A stretch of DNA of 64,000 nucleotides from assembly GCF_030272615.1 (NCBI RefSeq), contig NC_081411.1, positions 830,260,160 to 830,324,159 of the forward strand, read 5' to 3'. The position numbers and the translations under genes were made by a program. The notes under the pieces are model-generated. The model saw only the letters and a list, made by a program, of their open reading frames with translations, made no database searches and had not been told where the DNA came from. Position 1 is the first letter of the stretch, and the number at the start of each line of letters is the position of its first letter. This stretch comes from Cryptomeria japonica (taxonomy: Eukaryota; Streptophyta; Pinopsida; Cupressales; Cupressaceae). Shown one piece after another: positions 12,674-23,503 of the stretch.

Positions 12674-15600
12674 TTCGCTATTTCATAGAACATAAAACCT
12701 CCGCATATTTCTTTTGCGAAGCCACGCCAGCCATTGGATCATGGGAATTTGCACTGCCTTTATCTCCATCCAGTCTCTCTGTGTTAGTGATGAGCCCTAC
12801 CTTCTTTTCACTATTTCGCGGGCCTTAACACTCGTGCACTTTTCCTACGCGAAGCAACGTTGGCCGTTGGATCAAAATCTACCTACTGAGTCTCTATCTC
12901 TAACAATGACTATTAGTCCCACTAACTAACCATGCCTCACCTTAATGGCTAACGGTTTTCACCATTTCACAGAGACTAATCTACAGGCATCTTTGGGCCA
13001 CGAAACAACGATGACCGTTGGATCGACCACGAGATGAATATCTTTTAACAGGCTTTAGACCTTTCAAGTGGGCCCTTTATCTCAAAGATCACTTGCTATA
13101 CCTCATCACTGGTTAGCAAATGCCACATTGTGGTCAGACATTTACCCAAGAAGTTCCATCAGGTTCCATTTTGAATCTGCCACGTGCTTTACTCCACTAT
13201 TCTCCACATAACTGTCGATTGAATCAAGGCGGGCCCTCAACTACCCTTTAGAGCCACATACACTTGACATGTCACCCTTTACTCCACAAAACACACCACC
13301 TATCCTGCCACATCATACCTTCATGCCTGCCACCTCTCTTTTGTCATTTCGCAATGGCTAACTCGCGATCATCTTGACTTTGCAAATCCACGCAGGTCGT
13401 TTAGATCTTAGGAACTTGCTTGTCATTTATCTTTTCTATGACCACCTCACTCAGGCCCACCACCTTTTTGCTACTTCATGAAAGGTAGAACATGTGCATC
13501 TTCTAGCTGTGAATCAACATGATCCATTGACCTTTTCCAACCTGATCACCCTTTAGCCAAGGAAAGCTGCTCATCTCTGGGACCTGCCAAGTCTTTCACT
13601 ATTTTGCAGAACTTACTGGTGCAGGAGCACCTGAGCACCTGAATGCTCAAATCACAGCAGGTATAGCATTTTGTTGCAAATTAAGCATGTGTGTTTATTT
13701 TATGCTTCTAGTAGGTTTAATAGGTTTTTTTTGTGGTGTAATGAGCTTTGGAACTCATTTTTTTTAAGAGTTTCCAAGATTTTTGGTTTTTGCTCAGTGG
13801 GCCAAAAATTGTCAATTTTGGGTCCAAATGAGCATTTTTGAATTTTTTATTCTGAAAAGCCTTGAAAGGCATTGGGGCATGTTTACTTAGTGTTTCTAAG
13901 TGATGTTGAGTCATTGGTTTGAGTGCCAAGTCACCTGAAGTCAAAATGCAATTTTTGAGCAACAAAAAGTTGTCAAAAGTTGTCAATAAAGTGGTTTTTG
14001 GTGGTTTTGGTTAGTTCTAGCCTATACCTGTCCATACAAGGGCTTCAATAAGTTGGCACATGTATAAAAACCATGTTCCCATCATTGTATGGGTTGGTCT
14101 TGTTGGAAAAGTAAAAGAAATACTTATTTTTCTTTCATTTTTGTGAGTTTTTAACTAGTTTTCTGCACTTTTGAGAGTACAGTCCGTACCATGGCTCCAT
14201 GAGTCCGTACTACTCCTATTTTTCATTGGTATGATCTCTCTTGATGTTTGAGTAGTGATCTCTGATCTTTTCTTGGGGTTTGGAACAAGTTTTGTTTGGA
14301 AGTGCTCTTGAGAAAGGCATTGTTTTGTGGTTCCAATGGAGGATCATTCATGGTCCAACTAATTTCTTCAAAGTCTCTTCATCCATGGCTTTGAGGAATT
14401 TTTTTGGATCCTCTGTATATACTGTAGCATATATCTATTTTCCTTTTCTAGCAATGCACAAGTGTTTGTAAGCCCATGGCAAGTGTGTGAAGTGAGCAAC
14501 TTGGCTTGGGTATTCTTAAATTTGTTTGAGTGGTACTTTGTTGTTCATAGCACTGTACTTTGAAATTTTGAAGTAGACTTAAGTTGGCAAGAGTTATTAT
14601 TGCACTTTACCATCCTTGTCTCTCTCATGACTTGGTTGGATGCAAGAAGGAAAGGTGTAAACAGACTGAAAGATGGTGTGTCACTGTTTCACTGTTAAAA
14701 CCTCATTGCCAACCTTCCTAGAGGACAACATGGAATGATGGATTCCTCTTTATGCATCATGGGAATGTATTTGTAAGTGTTTTCAAGGTTAAGAAGATAG
14801 GGTACACCATTTGATTGTAAAGGACCTAAATAAGGATCCTAGAAAGGTGTATTTCTTTGTCATAGTCTCATAATGCTGTCATGTTTTGAGGCATCTTCTT
14901 AAGTGTTCAAATTTACAAGATCCTTGAAGAGGATATATGTATTGTTTTACCTTGCCATTAACACCTTTTTGCAGGCTAGGGACAGAGTGAAGAAGTGAAT
15001 TAAAATAAAGAAAGCAAGTGTAACAGTGTTAATACTGTCAAAGTGCAGTAATGGCGGTTTATGAACAACAGTTATAAAGATCCCTTCTTATTTGCTTTGC
15101 AGGGTGCTCACACTCATGTTAAGTCTTTGTTTCATCCATATATGATATAATTTCATTGTATATGGTTTACAAATGTTCAAAATGAATGCAAAACCTTAAA
15201 AACATTGCTGTCCCAGTCATCTAGACTGTTATTTCTGTGTAAGGGCAGCAGTATGGCATTTATTTGTCATAATGTCAGTGTTCTAAGATAAGGTTTTAAT
15301 CTTTGGGAGTGTTTGGTATATATCATAGCAAGTTTTTAAACCTTTAAATTGGGTTTAGTAACATGGAGAAGACTCTTAAATTGCAAACCCTCACTAAAAC
15401 CCTCAAAAACCCTTGAAAAGTGCCTATTTGTGGGACAGCCCTCAAACAGTCCATACAGTACTTGCAATAGAAAAAATCCTTGAGTCTTCATCATAAATAG
15501 ACCACATCTCCAAGGGTTTTCCATGAAGCTTAATAGATTGAGCAGGGTGAACAAATTTCACTAAAAACTAGGGCTAATTCTAGTAGCCTTTTTGGAGCAA

Positions 15601-16396
15601 ATTTGACAATTTCATGAAATCGGTAAGGAAGGAGAAGTAAATGATTGTTTCAAATCATCAAAACTGATCAGTTAAGACCTAAGACACCCTACTACAAGCT
15701 CCATAGCATTTCATTAAGTCATTTGATCAAAATGACCACTTGAACCTAGAAGTTGCCTTGAGTAAACCAACGTTCTTTGCATCCAATTTGGATATTTTCA
15801 CTATTGAAAGGTGAAGGACAGTCATCATACTTTGTAGACCTATCCAGATGCTCAATCAACACATTAATATGATTGAAATCCTTAAAGGTGCAAACAAGGT
15901 TAGCTAAACCATGGTTCTCCAACAGTTGCCCATTCTTGGAAGAGAGGAGATTCAGCCAGTTGGACAACCAAACTTGTTCATTTTTTGTGACACACAAGAG
16001 GATCTCATTTCATACTTGAATGCCTAAGCATGGAAGGTAAGGAGGAGTGATGTCCAATACAATAGGGTGCAAGCAGTTTTGAATAGAGAGGAGGAGATAG
16101 GAGAAAGGTTTAGAAGAATCCCATTTGTGCCTAGGGATTGATTTGGGAAGCACATTGAGAACAAAAGCCCACCAACCTCAAAGAAGAACAACTTCTACTC
16201 TACCTCCTCATCACTTACACCATGTGCATCTCAGACCAGTGAATCAACGTGAGCCATTGGATTTAAAACAAGATGTAGGTGTTTAATCTGACTGTCAATC
16301 CACCTCTTGGGCCCACTTAGCCTTTTTCGCTGCTTCGCGAACATTAACTTACTAGTATCTTTTCCAAGCGAAATTATGACAATCACTAGATTAACA
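12674..16396 (-). repeat. Degenerate tandem units in U3 of G2 3' LTR
   Basis: Seven or eight related cores of about 70 bp recur at roughly 60-200 bp intervals. Positions are near 12674-12740, 12809-12878, 12960-13023, 13195-13225 (shortened), 13342-13412, 13463-13533, 13591-13616 continuing at 16219-16264, and 16320-16396. Each reads (plus strand) roughly ATTTCGC, then a GTGCATCTTTTC-like middle, then GCGAA, then CCGTTGGATC. TTCGC and GCGAA are inverted copies about 40 bp apart. The same units occur in the 5' LTR. Repeats in U3 often act as enhancers; that role is inference. Confidence 0.7.
13617..16213. mobile_element. X: unclassified 2.6-kb insertion in G2 LTR
   Basis: Comparison with the uninterrupted 5' LTR (near 33093) shows extra sequence here, bounded by CTTAC at 13612-13616 and 16214-16218 (six bases match if the preceding A is counted). 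The insert begins TGGTGCAGGAG and ends CTCCTCATCA, so it has TG...CA ends and weak inverted similarity. A 5-bp duplication with TG...CA fits a solo LTR. No internal LTR pair, primer site or convincing ORF is visible, so a non-autonomous DNA element remains possible. Confidence 0.65.
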
Positions 16397-16724
16397 AAGA
16401 GTTGCACCATATCTAAGGGGCCTAACAAACATTAGAACAAGGTAAAGTAAAGGTGCATAGATTTAAAAAATTAAGGGACCACCTGGGTAAATAACTAATG
16501 GGGGGACACTTCTCATGACAGACCGACCCTTCCCTAAGTGGTAAAAGTAACATGGATTTAGAACATAAGGGGTTTTCAAACACAGGAAGGGTTAGAAATC
16601 AAAAACCTTAAACCCTCTTCTGACCTAAAACAATTGGAGGCAACAAGGCCATATCAGACTCAATTTTTGCAGACTCTTAGCCAACTATGAAACAACAATA
16701 TCTATTTTTTAAACAGTGATAATA

Positions 16725-16854
16725 GCGGCTCTAACTAGGGATGGTTGATCACAAGATCGACACAAGAATTCAGAAACTCTCTAGAGAAATAGACCAAATA
16801 CAAGCCCAAAAACAACAACAAAAGCAAACCTAAATATGTACAGACAAGGACCTA
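16725..16854 (-). other. G2 3' untranslated region
   Basis: This short sequence lies between the pol end and the 3' LTR. The bases next to the LTR (minus: CCCTAGTTAGAGCCGC) are not purine-rich, so no clear polypurine tract can be named. It may have decayed. Confidence 0.5.
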
Positions 16855-18267
16855 CTATGCATGGACATCAAGAGAAGTAATGTTTCAGGAATTGTCCATG
16901 CACTGGAAATTCTTGTACCTCACCATTCATATTCTTAAAAAAATATGAATCCTTTCATTAAGATCACAAACCACAGAGGGGCCAATCCATACTGACTCAA
17001 AATTTTTGTTTTTTCCCTTATCCTATCCTTATGCATTTTATTGAAGAATCACATCACCAATTTGAAACTTTCTCAACAAGGTTCTCTTGTCAAATAGATA
17101 TTTGGACTGCAATTGGATCTTTAAATTCCTCTTGTGAGCCAAAGTTCTAATTTCTTCTACCTCCACTATTTGAATCATCCAGTCTTCCATAGGTTAAAAT
17201 AACTCCATGTCTTCACCTCGTAGGAACTTATACACTGGAAGAAGATTATTGACTAGCATCCTAGATTGTGTGCCATAAACTAATTCAAAAGGTGAAACCC
17301 TAATAGCTTTCTTGACAGTAACCCTGTCAGCCCATAAAGCTAATTTTAACTTTTGGTCCCAAGACCTTTTATTTTCTTCCAGGATCTTCTTGATAATGTT
17401 CAAGAGGCTCTTGTTACTTGATTTAGCTTGCCCATTACCCTGAGGATGATAAGGCAAAGAGTAGGACATAACTATTCCATGACTGGTGCAAAATTCAACA
17501 AACTCTTCTGACTTGAAGCTCATGGCATTATCCATCACTAGTTTTATAGGAACTCTGAATTTGGTTATGACATTATCCATCATAAAGTCAATAACAACCT
17601 TACTTGTGGCTCTCCTGGTGGGTATAGCTTCAATCCATTTGGTAAAATAATTAGTAGCTACTATAATCCACCTATGACCTCTTCCTGATGTCTCAACGAT
17701 TTCTCCAATAAAATCAATGCCCCATTGAACAAAAGGGGCTTCCACTGTTACTGGGTTGAGGGGTAAAACTCCCTCATACTTCAACTTTGATGAAAAATTA
17801 TGGCATGGGTCACATCTCTAGACATCTTCATGGGCATCTTTAAACAAAGTAGGCCAATAATATCCTGTCCAAACTAAAATACCAGCAGTTGTCTTGGCAG
17901 AGTAATGACCCCCACACACTCCATCATGCATTTCAGTCAACACTCTCTTAGCCTGGGATTTATCCAAACACATTAGCAATTCCCCATCTCAATTCCACCA
18001 AAACAAATCACCCTGAATGAGGACATATTTCTGTAACTTCATTTTCAGAGTTCTTCTTTGGTTATGGGTCATTCCTTTTGAAAATGTTGCATCCCTTAAA
18101 AAATGTACTATCTCTGAGTACCAGGGCTGTGTTTCAATACTGGTGACCAGGATGTTCTCAACTTCAACATTATTTACTTCAACATCAAGAAGGTTTGACT
18201 CATCCATAAGCTTAGCAAGGCCTAAACCTCTCACCAATTTAGTGATCTTAATTTCTAAATCAAACTC
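16855..18267 (-). pseudogene. G2 integrase domain, broken
   Basis: This is the C-terminal part of the Gypsy polyprotein, which inserts element DNA into the genome. A zinc-binding HHCC domain is visible as HDGVCGGH followed by CDPC (about 17890-17800). The catalytic core shows the first Asp in WGIDFIGE and the second in VMDNAMSF. The third catalytic residue, Glu in NGQAE, is Lys here (codon AAA at 17422-17424). Stops are TGA at 17989, TAG at 17818 and TAA at 17194. The tail beyond 17194 stays in frame to TAG at 16855, with further stops. No chromodomain is seen, as expected for Tat elements. Confidence 0.9.
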
Positions 18268-19626
18268 CTAGATTCTGGTTATCCATCTACACCTCTTACC
18301 TGTGACCTCAAACTGGGATAAAATATCTTTGACAGTAGCATGTGGGACATAGGAAACTACTTGTGCATTTACAAGATATGGCCTAAAAGCTTTAACAACC
18401 TTGACCAAAGCATATGCTTGCATCTCCATAATTTCATATTTTAACTCTGCAGCATGTAAAGATTTTCTATAAAAAGCTATAGGATGTTCATATCCTTCAT
18501 TATCCTTTTGTAAAAGAACTGCAGCCACTGTGTGATATGAAGCAAAAGAAAACAAAGAGAAAGGCTTACTGTATTCAGGGGACTTCAACACTAGTGCCTC
18601 CTGAATAGCCCTTTTGATTTCATCAAAAGCCTTTGAAGCTTCTTGATCCCAACAAAACTTTGTATCCTTTTTAAGCAATTTAACAATGGGCTTGACCATC
18701 TCTGCAAAATTTGCAATAAATCTTCTAACAAAAATTACTTTGCCCAAGAAAGATTGGATACCTTTAACATTCTTCGGTTTAGGCACATTGTTTATAGCCT
18801 CAATTCTTTCAGGGTCTATTCTTACTCCTTCTTTGGAGACAATATGCCCTAGCAACTTCCCTTCAGTAACAACAAAATGACACTTTTTAGGATTTAAGGA
18901 TACTCCAAATTCTAGAGCTTTACTGAAAACCTATTCTAAGTGTCCACAGTGGTCATCCATCCTTTTGGAGAAGCATGTTAGATCATCTTGATATACTACC
19001 ATGATGATATTGATGAATTCCTTGAAATCTACATCCATTGCCCTCTGAAAAGTAGCTCCAACATTTTTCAAACCAAAAGGCATTCTGACATACATATATG
19101 TTCCCCAAGGGGTGGTGAAAGTAGTTTTGAATTGTTCAGATTCTTTTACTAACACCTGGTTATACCTTGAGAACCCATCCATCATAGATAATAGGTCACA
19201 ACCAGTTACTCTTTGCAACATAGCTTCCATATTAGGAGAAGAGTAATTATCTTTCAAGGAAGCAACATTTAGGTTCCTAAAATCAACACAGAGTCTTATG
19301 TCCCCATTCTTTTTTCTAACCAGGACCAAATTTGAGACCCATGATGAATGCCTTATAGGCTTAATGATTCCCCCTTCCCTCAACTTGGTTAATTCTTGCT
19401 ACATTTTTTATTCCAACAGGGGGTTAATAGGTCTTTGTTTTTGTCTAAAAGGCTTAGCATCTGGAAGCAAAGGGACTTCATGCTGAAACAGATCTTGTCT
19501 ATATGCCTTTAGATCCTCATAAGACCAAGCAAAGACATGCTTATATTTCTTTAATAAATTAATAAGGTTTACTCTAACATGAGGAGGCAAATTTTTTCCA
19601 ATATATACCAACTTAGGGGATGATTA
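18268..19626 (-). pseudogene. G2 reverse transcriptase and canonical RNase H, broken
   Basis: One frame holds the RT: LVRKKNGDIRLCVDFRNLN, the palm segment SMMDGFSRYNQ, MPFGLKNVGATFQ, the active-site box YQDD (canonical elements usually have YxDD with Leu, Val or Ala), and LLGHIVSKEG. The linked RNase H reads FSFASYHTVAAVLLQ, HPIAFYRKSL and SYVPHATVKDIL. The acidic positions of an active RNase H (TDAS and TDH in most Gypsy elements) are absent, as in Tat elements, where a second RNase H takes over. Stops are TAA at 19624 and 19408, and TAG at 19399, 18931 and 18268. Confidence 0.92.
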
Positions 19627-19890
19627 TGTCCCCAAGTTTACTTCCTCTAGTTCATCTAACTTAGTGGTTGATTGCTGGTGTCGATGACTATCACTGTAAC
19701 TGAACATACCTTCAAGCTCTACCAACCCTTTAGGTATTTCATTAGTTTCTAATTGAACTAGGTCGTTTCCAAACATAGTTTCTTTGTTGTCAACCACTTC
19801 CATCAAGGCATTGCAATCAATTTTTTGTCCATCATAGTCATCTATGCATTGTATAAACCTAAGAATATCTTCATCATTAGCAAATACTTG
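19627..19890 (-). pseudogene. G2 linker between extra RNase H and RT
   Basis: The frame stays open from the TAG at 19891 to TAA at 19624. It encodes an acidic, low-similarity linker (for example CIDDYDGQK and ALMEVVDNKE). No domain is recognised. Confidence 0.6.
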
Positions 19891-20361
19891 CTAATTATAT
19901 ACATTGTTAGGAATGGTAGGCCTAGCTTTTATCTCAATTGTGGATATACCGGTTAGTGTTGCATCATCATTCTTTAATGCTACATTTGCTAATAAATCTG
20001 CCATGATATTCTTAGATCTTTCTATCCAATTTATAGACAATGCACTAAAATGCTCAATCACATCCCATACTGCATGCTTGTATCTTTTTAGTCTATCATT
20101 CTTAGATGCATACCTAGCCTTAACTTGAGAAACAACCAATTCTGAATCTCCTAACACTCTTAACAACTGAATCACATGCCTTTTTGCAACTTCAAGCCCC
20201 AATAACAAGGCTTCATATTTAGTAGTATTATTTGTATAGTGAAAGGCTAACAAGAAGGAATACTTGAAGGTTATACCTGAAGGGGACACAAAAAGAACTC
20301 CTACTCCAAATCCTTCTTTAGAGCAAGCTCCATCAAAATACATGTGCCACAAACCATGTTG
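19891..20361 (-). pseudogene. G2 additional RNase H (aRNH-type), positioned before RT
   Basis: A compact RNase H fold of about 150 residues degrades the RNA strand of RNA/DNA hybrids. The four acidic positions are all present: Asp in YFDGACS, Glu in TKYEALLLGLE, Asp in LGDSELVV and Asp in MADLLANVA. This matches the second, acquired RNase H of plant Tat elements. It is bounded by TAG stops at 20362 and 19891 but is open in between, so it is the best-preserved domain of G2. Its place between protease and RT is notable, because the order I know for Ogre-type elements puts it after the regular RNase H. Confidence 0.88.
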
Positions 20362-21054
20362 CTAAGATTCCAATTCAGTCACAATAGAGTCAGTATTCTT
20401 AAATTTAGGTAAAATTGGTTGTAATCTAAAATTGTCAAGATCCACATCAATCATACAGTTGAGCATACTAGGATCTACTTTCTCAATTACCCTAGGGGCA
20501 CATGGTTCTCTATACAATTTGACCTGGTTTCCATTAATTGGGATAGTAGCATATGATAGATCCAACTGAACATTTCCACCCACTGCTGCAGCCCACTATC
20601 TAGATAACAGCATGCCATAATGAGGTTTGATGTCAGTTACAATGACATCCATCTTGTATGTTGCTTCAGGGAATGTTGCTATTTTAACTTCAACATCTTT
20701 CATTGTACCTATCACAGACACTTCTTTTTTATCCATAGCATAACATTTCCCATACACTGTATTCACTAACATTCTTAATTCTTTCATGACACCATAAGGC
20801 ATTACATTTGCAGCTGCACCAGAATCTATCATACAGTTTTTAATTAATCTATTATTCACTAACAAAGTAACATAGAAAGGATCAACTTGTGAGGGTTCTT
20901 GTGTAATAGTTGTTCCAACATATACCTCTGGGGTTTGCAACTCCTGATCCTTTTCATTCTTAGTTGAACCTGAAGGTAAAGTTGTGTCACTGTCAGATAT
21001 TTTGGAAAATAAAGATAAAGCAACTTCTCTATGTTCCTTTATTTTCAATAACTA
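20362..21054 (-). pseudogene. G2 aspartic protease region, broken
   Basis: This is a retropepsin-like protease that would cut the polyprotein. The catalytic motif DSGAA lies in CMIDSGAAANVMPYG at about 20828-20784, followed by IKPHYGMLLSR, which resembles the flap and end region of Gypsy proteases. TAG stops at 21052, 20596 and 20362 break the frame. The last part (20595-20365) is a linker with PILPKF and no recognised domain. Confidence 0.85.
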
Positions 21055-22194
21055 TATCAATGGGATAGTGACCTTCATTTGGGTAAGAGCCTGAGTTATA
21101 TCAAATGTGGAATTATTAATCAACTTAGTATTAGCCTTAACTTTCTCTATCTTAGGCTGACTTGCCTTCTTCATTGTGGTAGTTTCTTGTATATCACTAG
21201 TAGCTTTATCATCCATACCCTTGGCTACTTCTTTAACTTGGTTCTTCTTTTCTTGACCATCTTGAGGCAAGGTGGTACTACTTGTTGCCTTCTTCTGGGA
21301 TACTTCTTTTATAAACATTGAACCAGGTTCACCTTGATCACTTTCCTTCTTAGTACATCTCAAATTGTAATTATGCTTAGCTTTGGCTATGGTAGCTTTA
21401 GTGAGATTTTTAACTTCTTCATCACTAGGTCTTCTGAGATGAACTTCTTCATCTTCAATTGTTACCACATTCAAAGTGGGTTTCCAATCAAGTGTTAACT
21501 ATCCTTGGTAAGGCCTCTTACTATTCAGCACATCACATTCACTAAATTCACTTTGTAAAGACTCATCATCACTCTCTATGATAGTTTCAAACATATTTAT
21601 ATTAGGCTCAGCCTCTTGTCTCATGGATTCTTCAAGGGCTTGAGCTACAACACATTGATGAGGAGAATGTGGTCCATCACAAGCCATGCACCAAGGATTA
21701 TTCTCCATGTTATGAACATTTCCTCCTTTTAAAGGATCTAGGGTATCTTGGCTTTGAGTATTCTTTGGCTTCTAATTTTGAGGCTTACCATCCTTCCAAG
21801 TAGTGTTGTAAGGCATGTCATGCAACCTAGGAGGTCTATCTTGCCAGTTGTAATGAGTTTTGTCATTTTTACTCACCTTGGCAGTAAGGTCCTTCATGGT
21901 AGTCATTAATTTATCTATTTTGTCTTCTTCTTTAGCAACTTTATTAGGTTGTTGTTTTGATTCTTGCTGCAGCCTACCATCAGTTCTTCTCCCTATTTTC
22001 CCAGATGCTTTTTTGTTGCTCTCTACATTAATTGCAATTCTAAATGCATCTCTCAGACTATGCGGATTTTTATCCCTTAGAATATAGGCCAATTTAGAAT
22101 CAAAGGCATTTTAATAAGTATTCAGGCACATATTGTCATCTAACCTCATTACCTGATATAGCCTATGCATTGCTTTTTGAAATCTGGCATTAAA
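21055..22194 (-). pseudogene. G2 gag C-terminal part with zinc knuckle, and gag-pro linker
   Basis: The pol frame opens here after a frame change near 22195. The start reads NPHSLRDAFR; a CMACDGPHSPHQC zinc-knuckle-like motif lies at about 21690-21650; a Lys/Glu-rich linker with KKESDQGEPG follows. Stops are TAA at 22111 and TAG at 21772, 21499 and 21052. The knuckle would bind RNA in the particle. The spacing C-x2-C-x6-H-x-C differs slightly from the standard CCHC, so binding is uncertain. Confidence 0.8.
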
Positions 22195-22646
22195 ATTTCA
22201 TTGTCAAACTTTCTGATATTGTTGAACTCATTGAGCATGAAGCTCACATTTGTCTTGTCACCATACTATTCTTGAAAACATTTTTTAAAATCTTCTTGAG
22301 ACCCAATTCTATTCACAGGAAGACCTCTATACCAGTCCCTTGCATCATCTACTAAAGACTGTAAAAATAATTTCATGATGACATCTTCATCTATAATTTC
22401 ATAGTCATTTATTAAGTCACCAAAAGACTTCAAGTGTTCTTTTGCACTGATTGCATTATTTCCAGCAAATTTGTGAAGTCTATCTCTCAATTCAATAGGA
22501 ACATGGTCAGGGTATCCTCGGATTCCATCAAAAAGGAGTTGTCTATAAAGTTCTAGGTTAATAGGTCTTCTTTGAAATTGGTTAACATCATGATTATTTC
22601 CCATGTTCATTCTTACATTAGGGCTTTGAGTCTGAGAGATCTGGTT
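22195..22646 (-). pseudogene. G2 gag capsid region
   Basis: Typical Gypsy gag (retrotrans_gag) sequence: FDGIRGYPDHVP, AKEHLKSFGDLIN, LFLQSLVDDARDWYRGLP and EDFKKCFQE. It would form the particle shell. A TAG stop lies at 22266-22268 and a small indel near 22195 shifts the frame into that of pol. The upstream part of gag continues at 26026; N4 (TGGTT duplicated at 22642-22646 and 26026-26030) split it, and removing N4 plus one duplication copy keeps the frame. Confidence 0.88.
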
Positions 22647-23432
22647 TGTTGGAAAATGCACACTCCAATGAGACATTGTAGGTGATTGAAGGTTTTTTCA
22701 TTGATGGCAACCTTACAATCCTATGACACCGGCAAGACAATTTACTGGCACCAGCAAAGACAGACTCTACATTGGCACATAGTCCACCAGCAGTGAAAGG
22801 AAGCATACCGACACCTAGGCCGACAAGAATTTTGTTTATATTATATTTTGTAATTTATTATAAAATCATTGTAAGCTGACTTGGCAAGTTGTAAAATGAC
22901 TCATATATGTATGAGATCATTATAGAACATTTGTAAGGAAGTAGATAGGAAAAATAAGATAGACCTATTATGCAAATTATAGGTTAAGGGTTTATGTATG
23001 AAGCAGAGCTGAAACCGGTACTAGATCTGGCATAGTAGATGCTATTTTGAAGTAGTACAAGACATTGGATTTGCATAATCCAATTTTGTAAGTCAGTGAG
23101 ACTTCCATTTTGTATTTGAGTAGTGAGCTCTAGGCACTTGGCCTTCCTGCATGTGCAGGCCCCTATTGTAAGAGTAATATTCACTTATTGTCCAGTAAGT
23201 GAATATTGTGGGTCACAAATCCCACTGAGGTTTTTCCCACACCGAGTTTCCTCATTAAAATACTATGTTATGGTGTGTTTGGCTATGGTTGTTTCTATTA
23301 TTGTTTACTACACTCTTTTTGTTTACCAGTAGACAGTATTGATATGCTTTTCATGTTTTAAATTGAAGTAAATTAGATAATCGGTGAGATATAGATTCAC
23401 CCCCCTTCTCAGTATCTCTGGGAATCCTAACA
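22647..23432 (+). repeat. N4 5' LTR
   Basis: Ends are TGTTGG...CCTAACA. In the first 240 bp I count roughly 14 differences from the 3' LTR. The GATTCACCCCCC...TCTCAG block sits just before the end (about 23393-23415). Confidence 0.92.
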
Positions 23433-23434
23433 AT

Positions 23435-23446
23435 TGGTATCAAAGT
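23435..23446 (+). promoter_or_regulatory. N4 primer binding site
   Basis: TGGTATCAAAGT lies two bases after the LTR. It matches the plant initiator-Met tRNA complement TGGTATCAGAGC at ten of twelve positions. Confidence 0.8.
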
Positions 23447-23503
23447 GTGGTCCTCTATTTTCAGAAGCCTAATAGCTTGAGGAAGATCTTGACACTGGTA
23501 GAG

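Larger units (their letters stand above)
7789..16724 (-). repeat. G2 3' LTR, interrupted by insert X
   Basis: It aligns with 27375-33609 over the whole length apart from the 2.6-kb insert at 13617-16213. Without insert and duplication it is about 6334 bp, against 6235 bp for the 5' LTR. It holds from its start (minus direction): a U3 with degenerate tandem units, an ORF (12332-8702), and about 0.9 kb of AT-rich sequence down to 7789. Visible differences from the other LTR include blocks near 10690-10735 and 10925-10985 that are missing in the 5' LTR. Confidence 0.88.
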
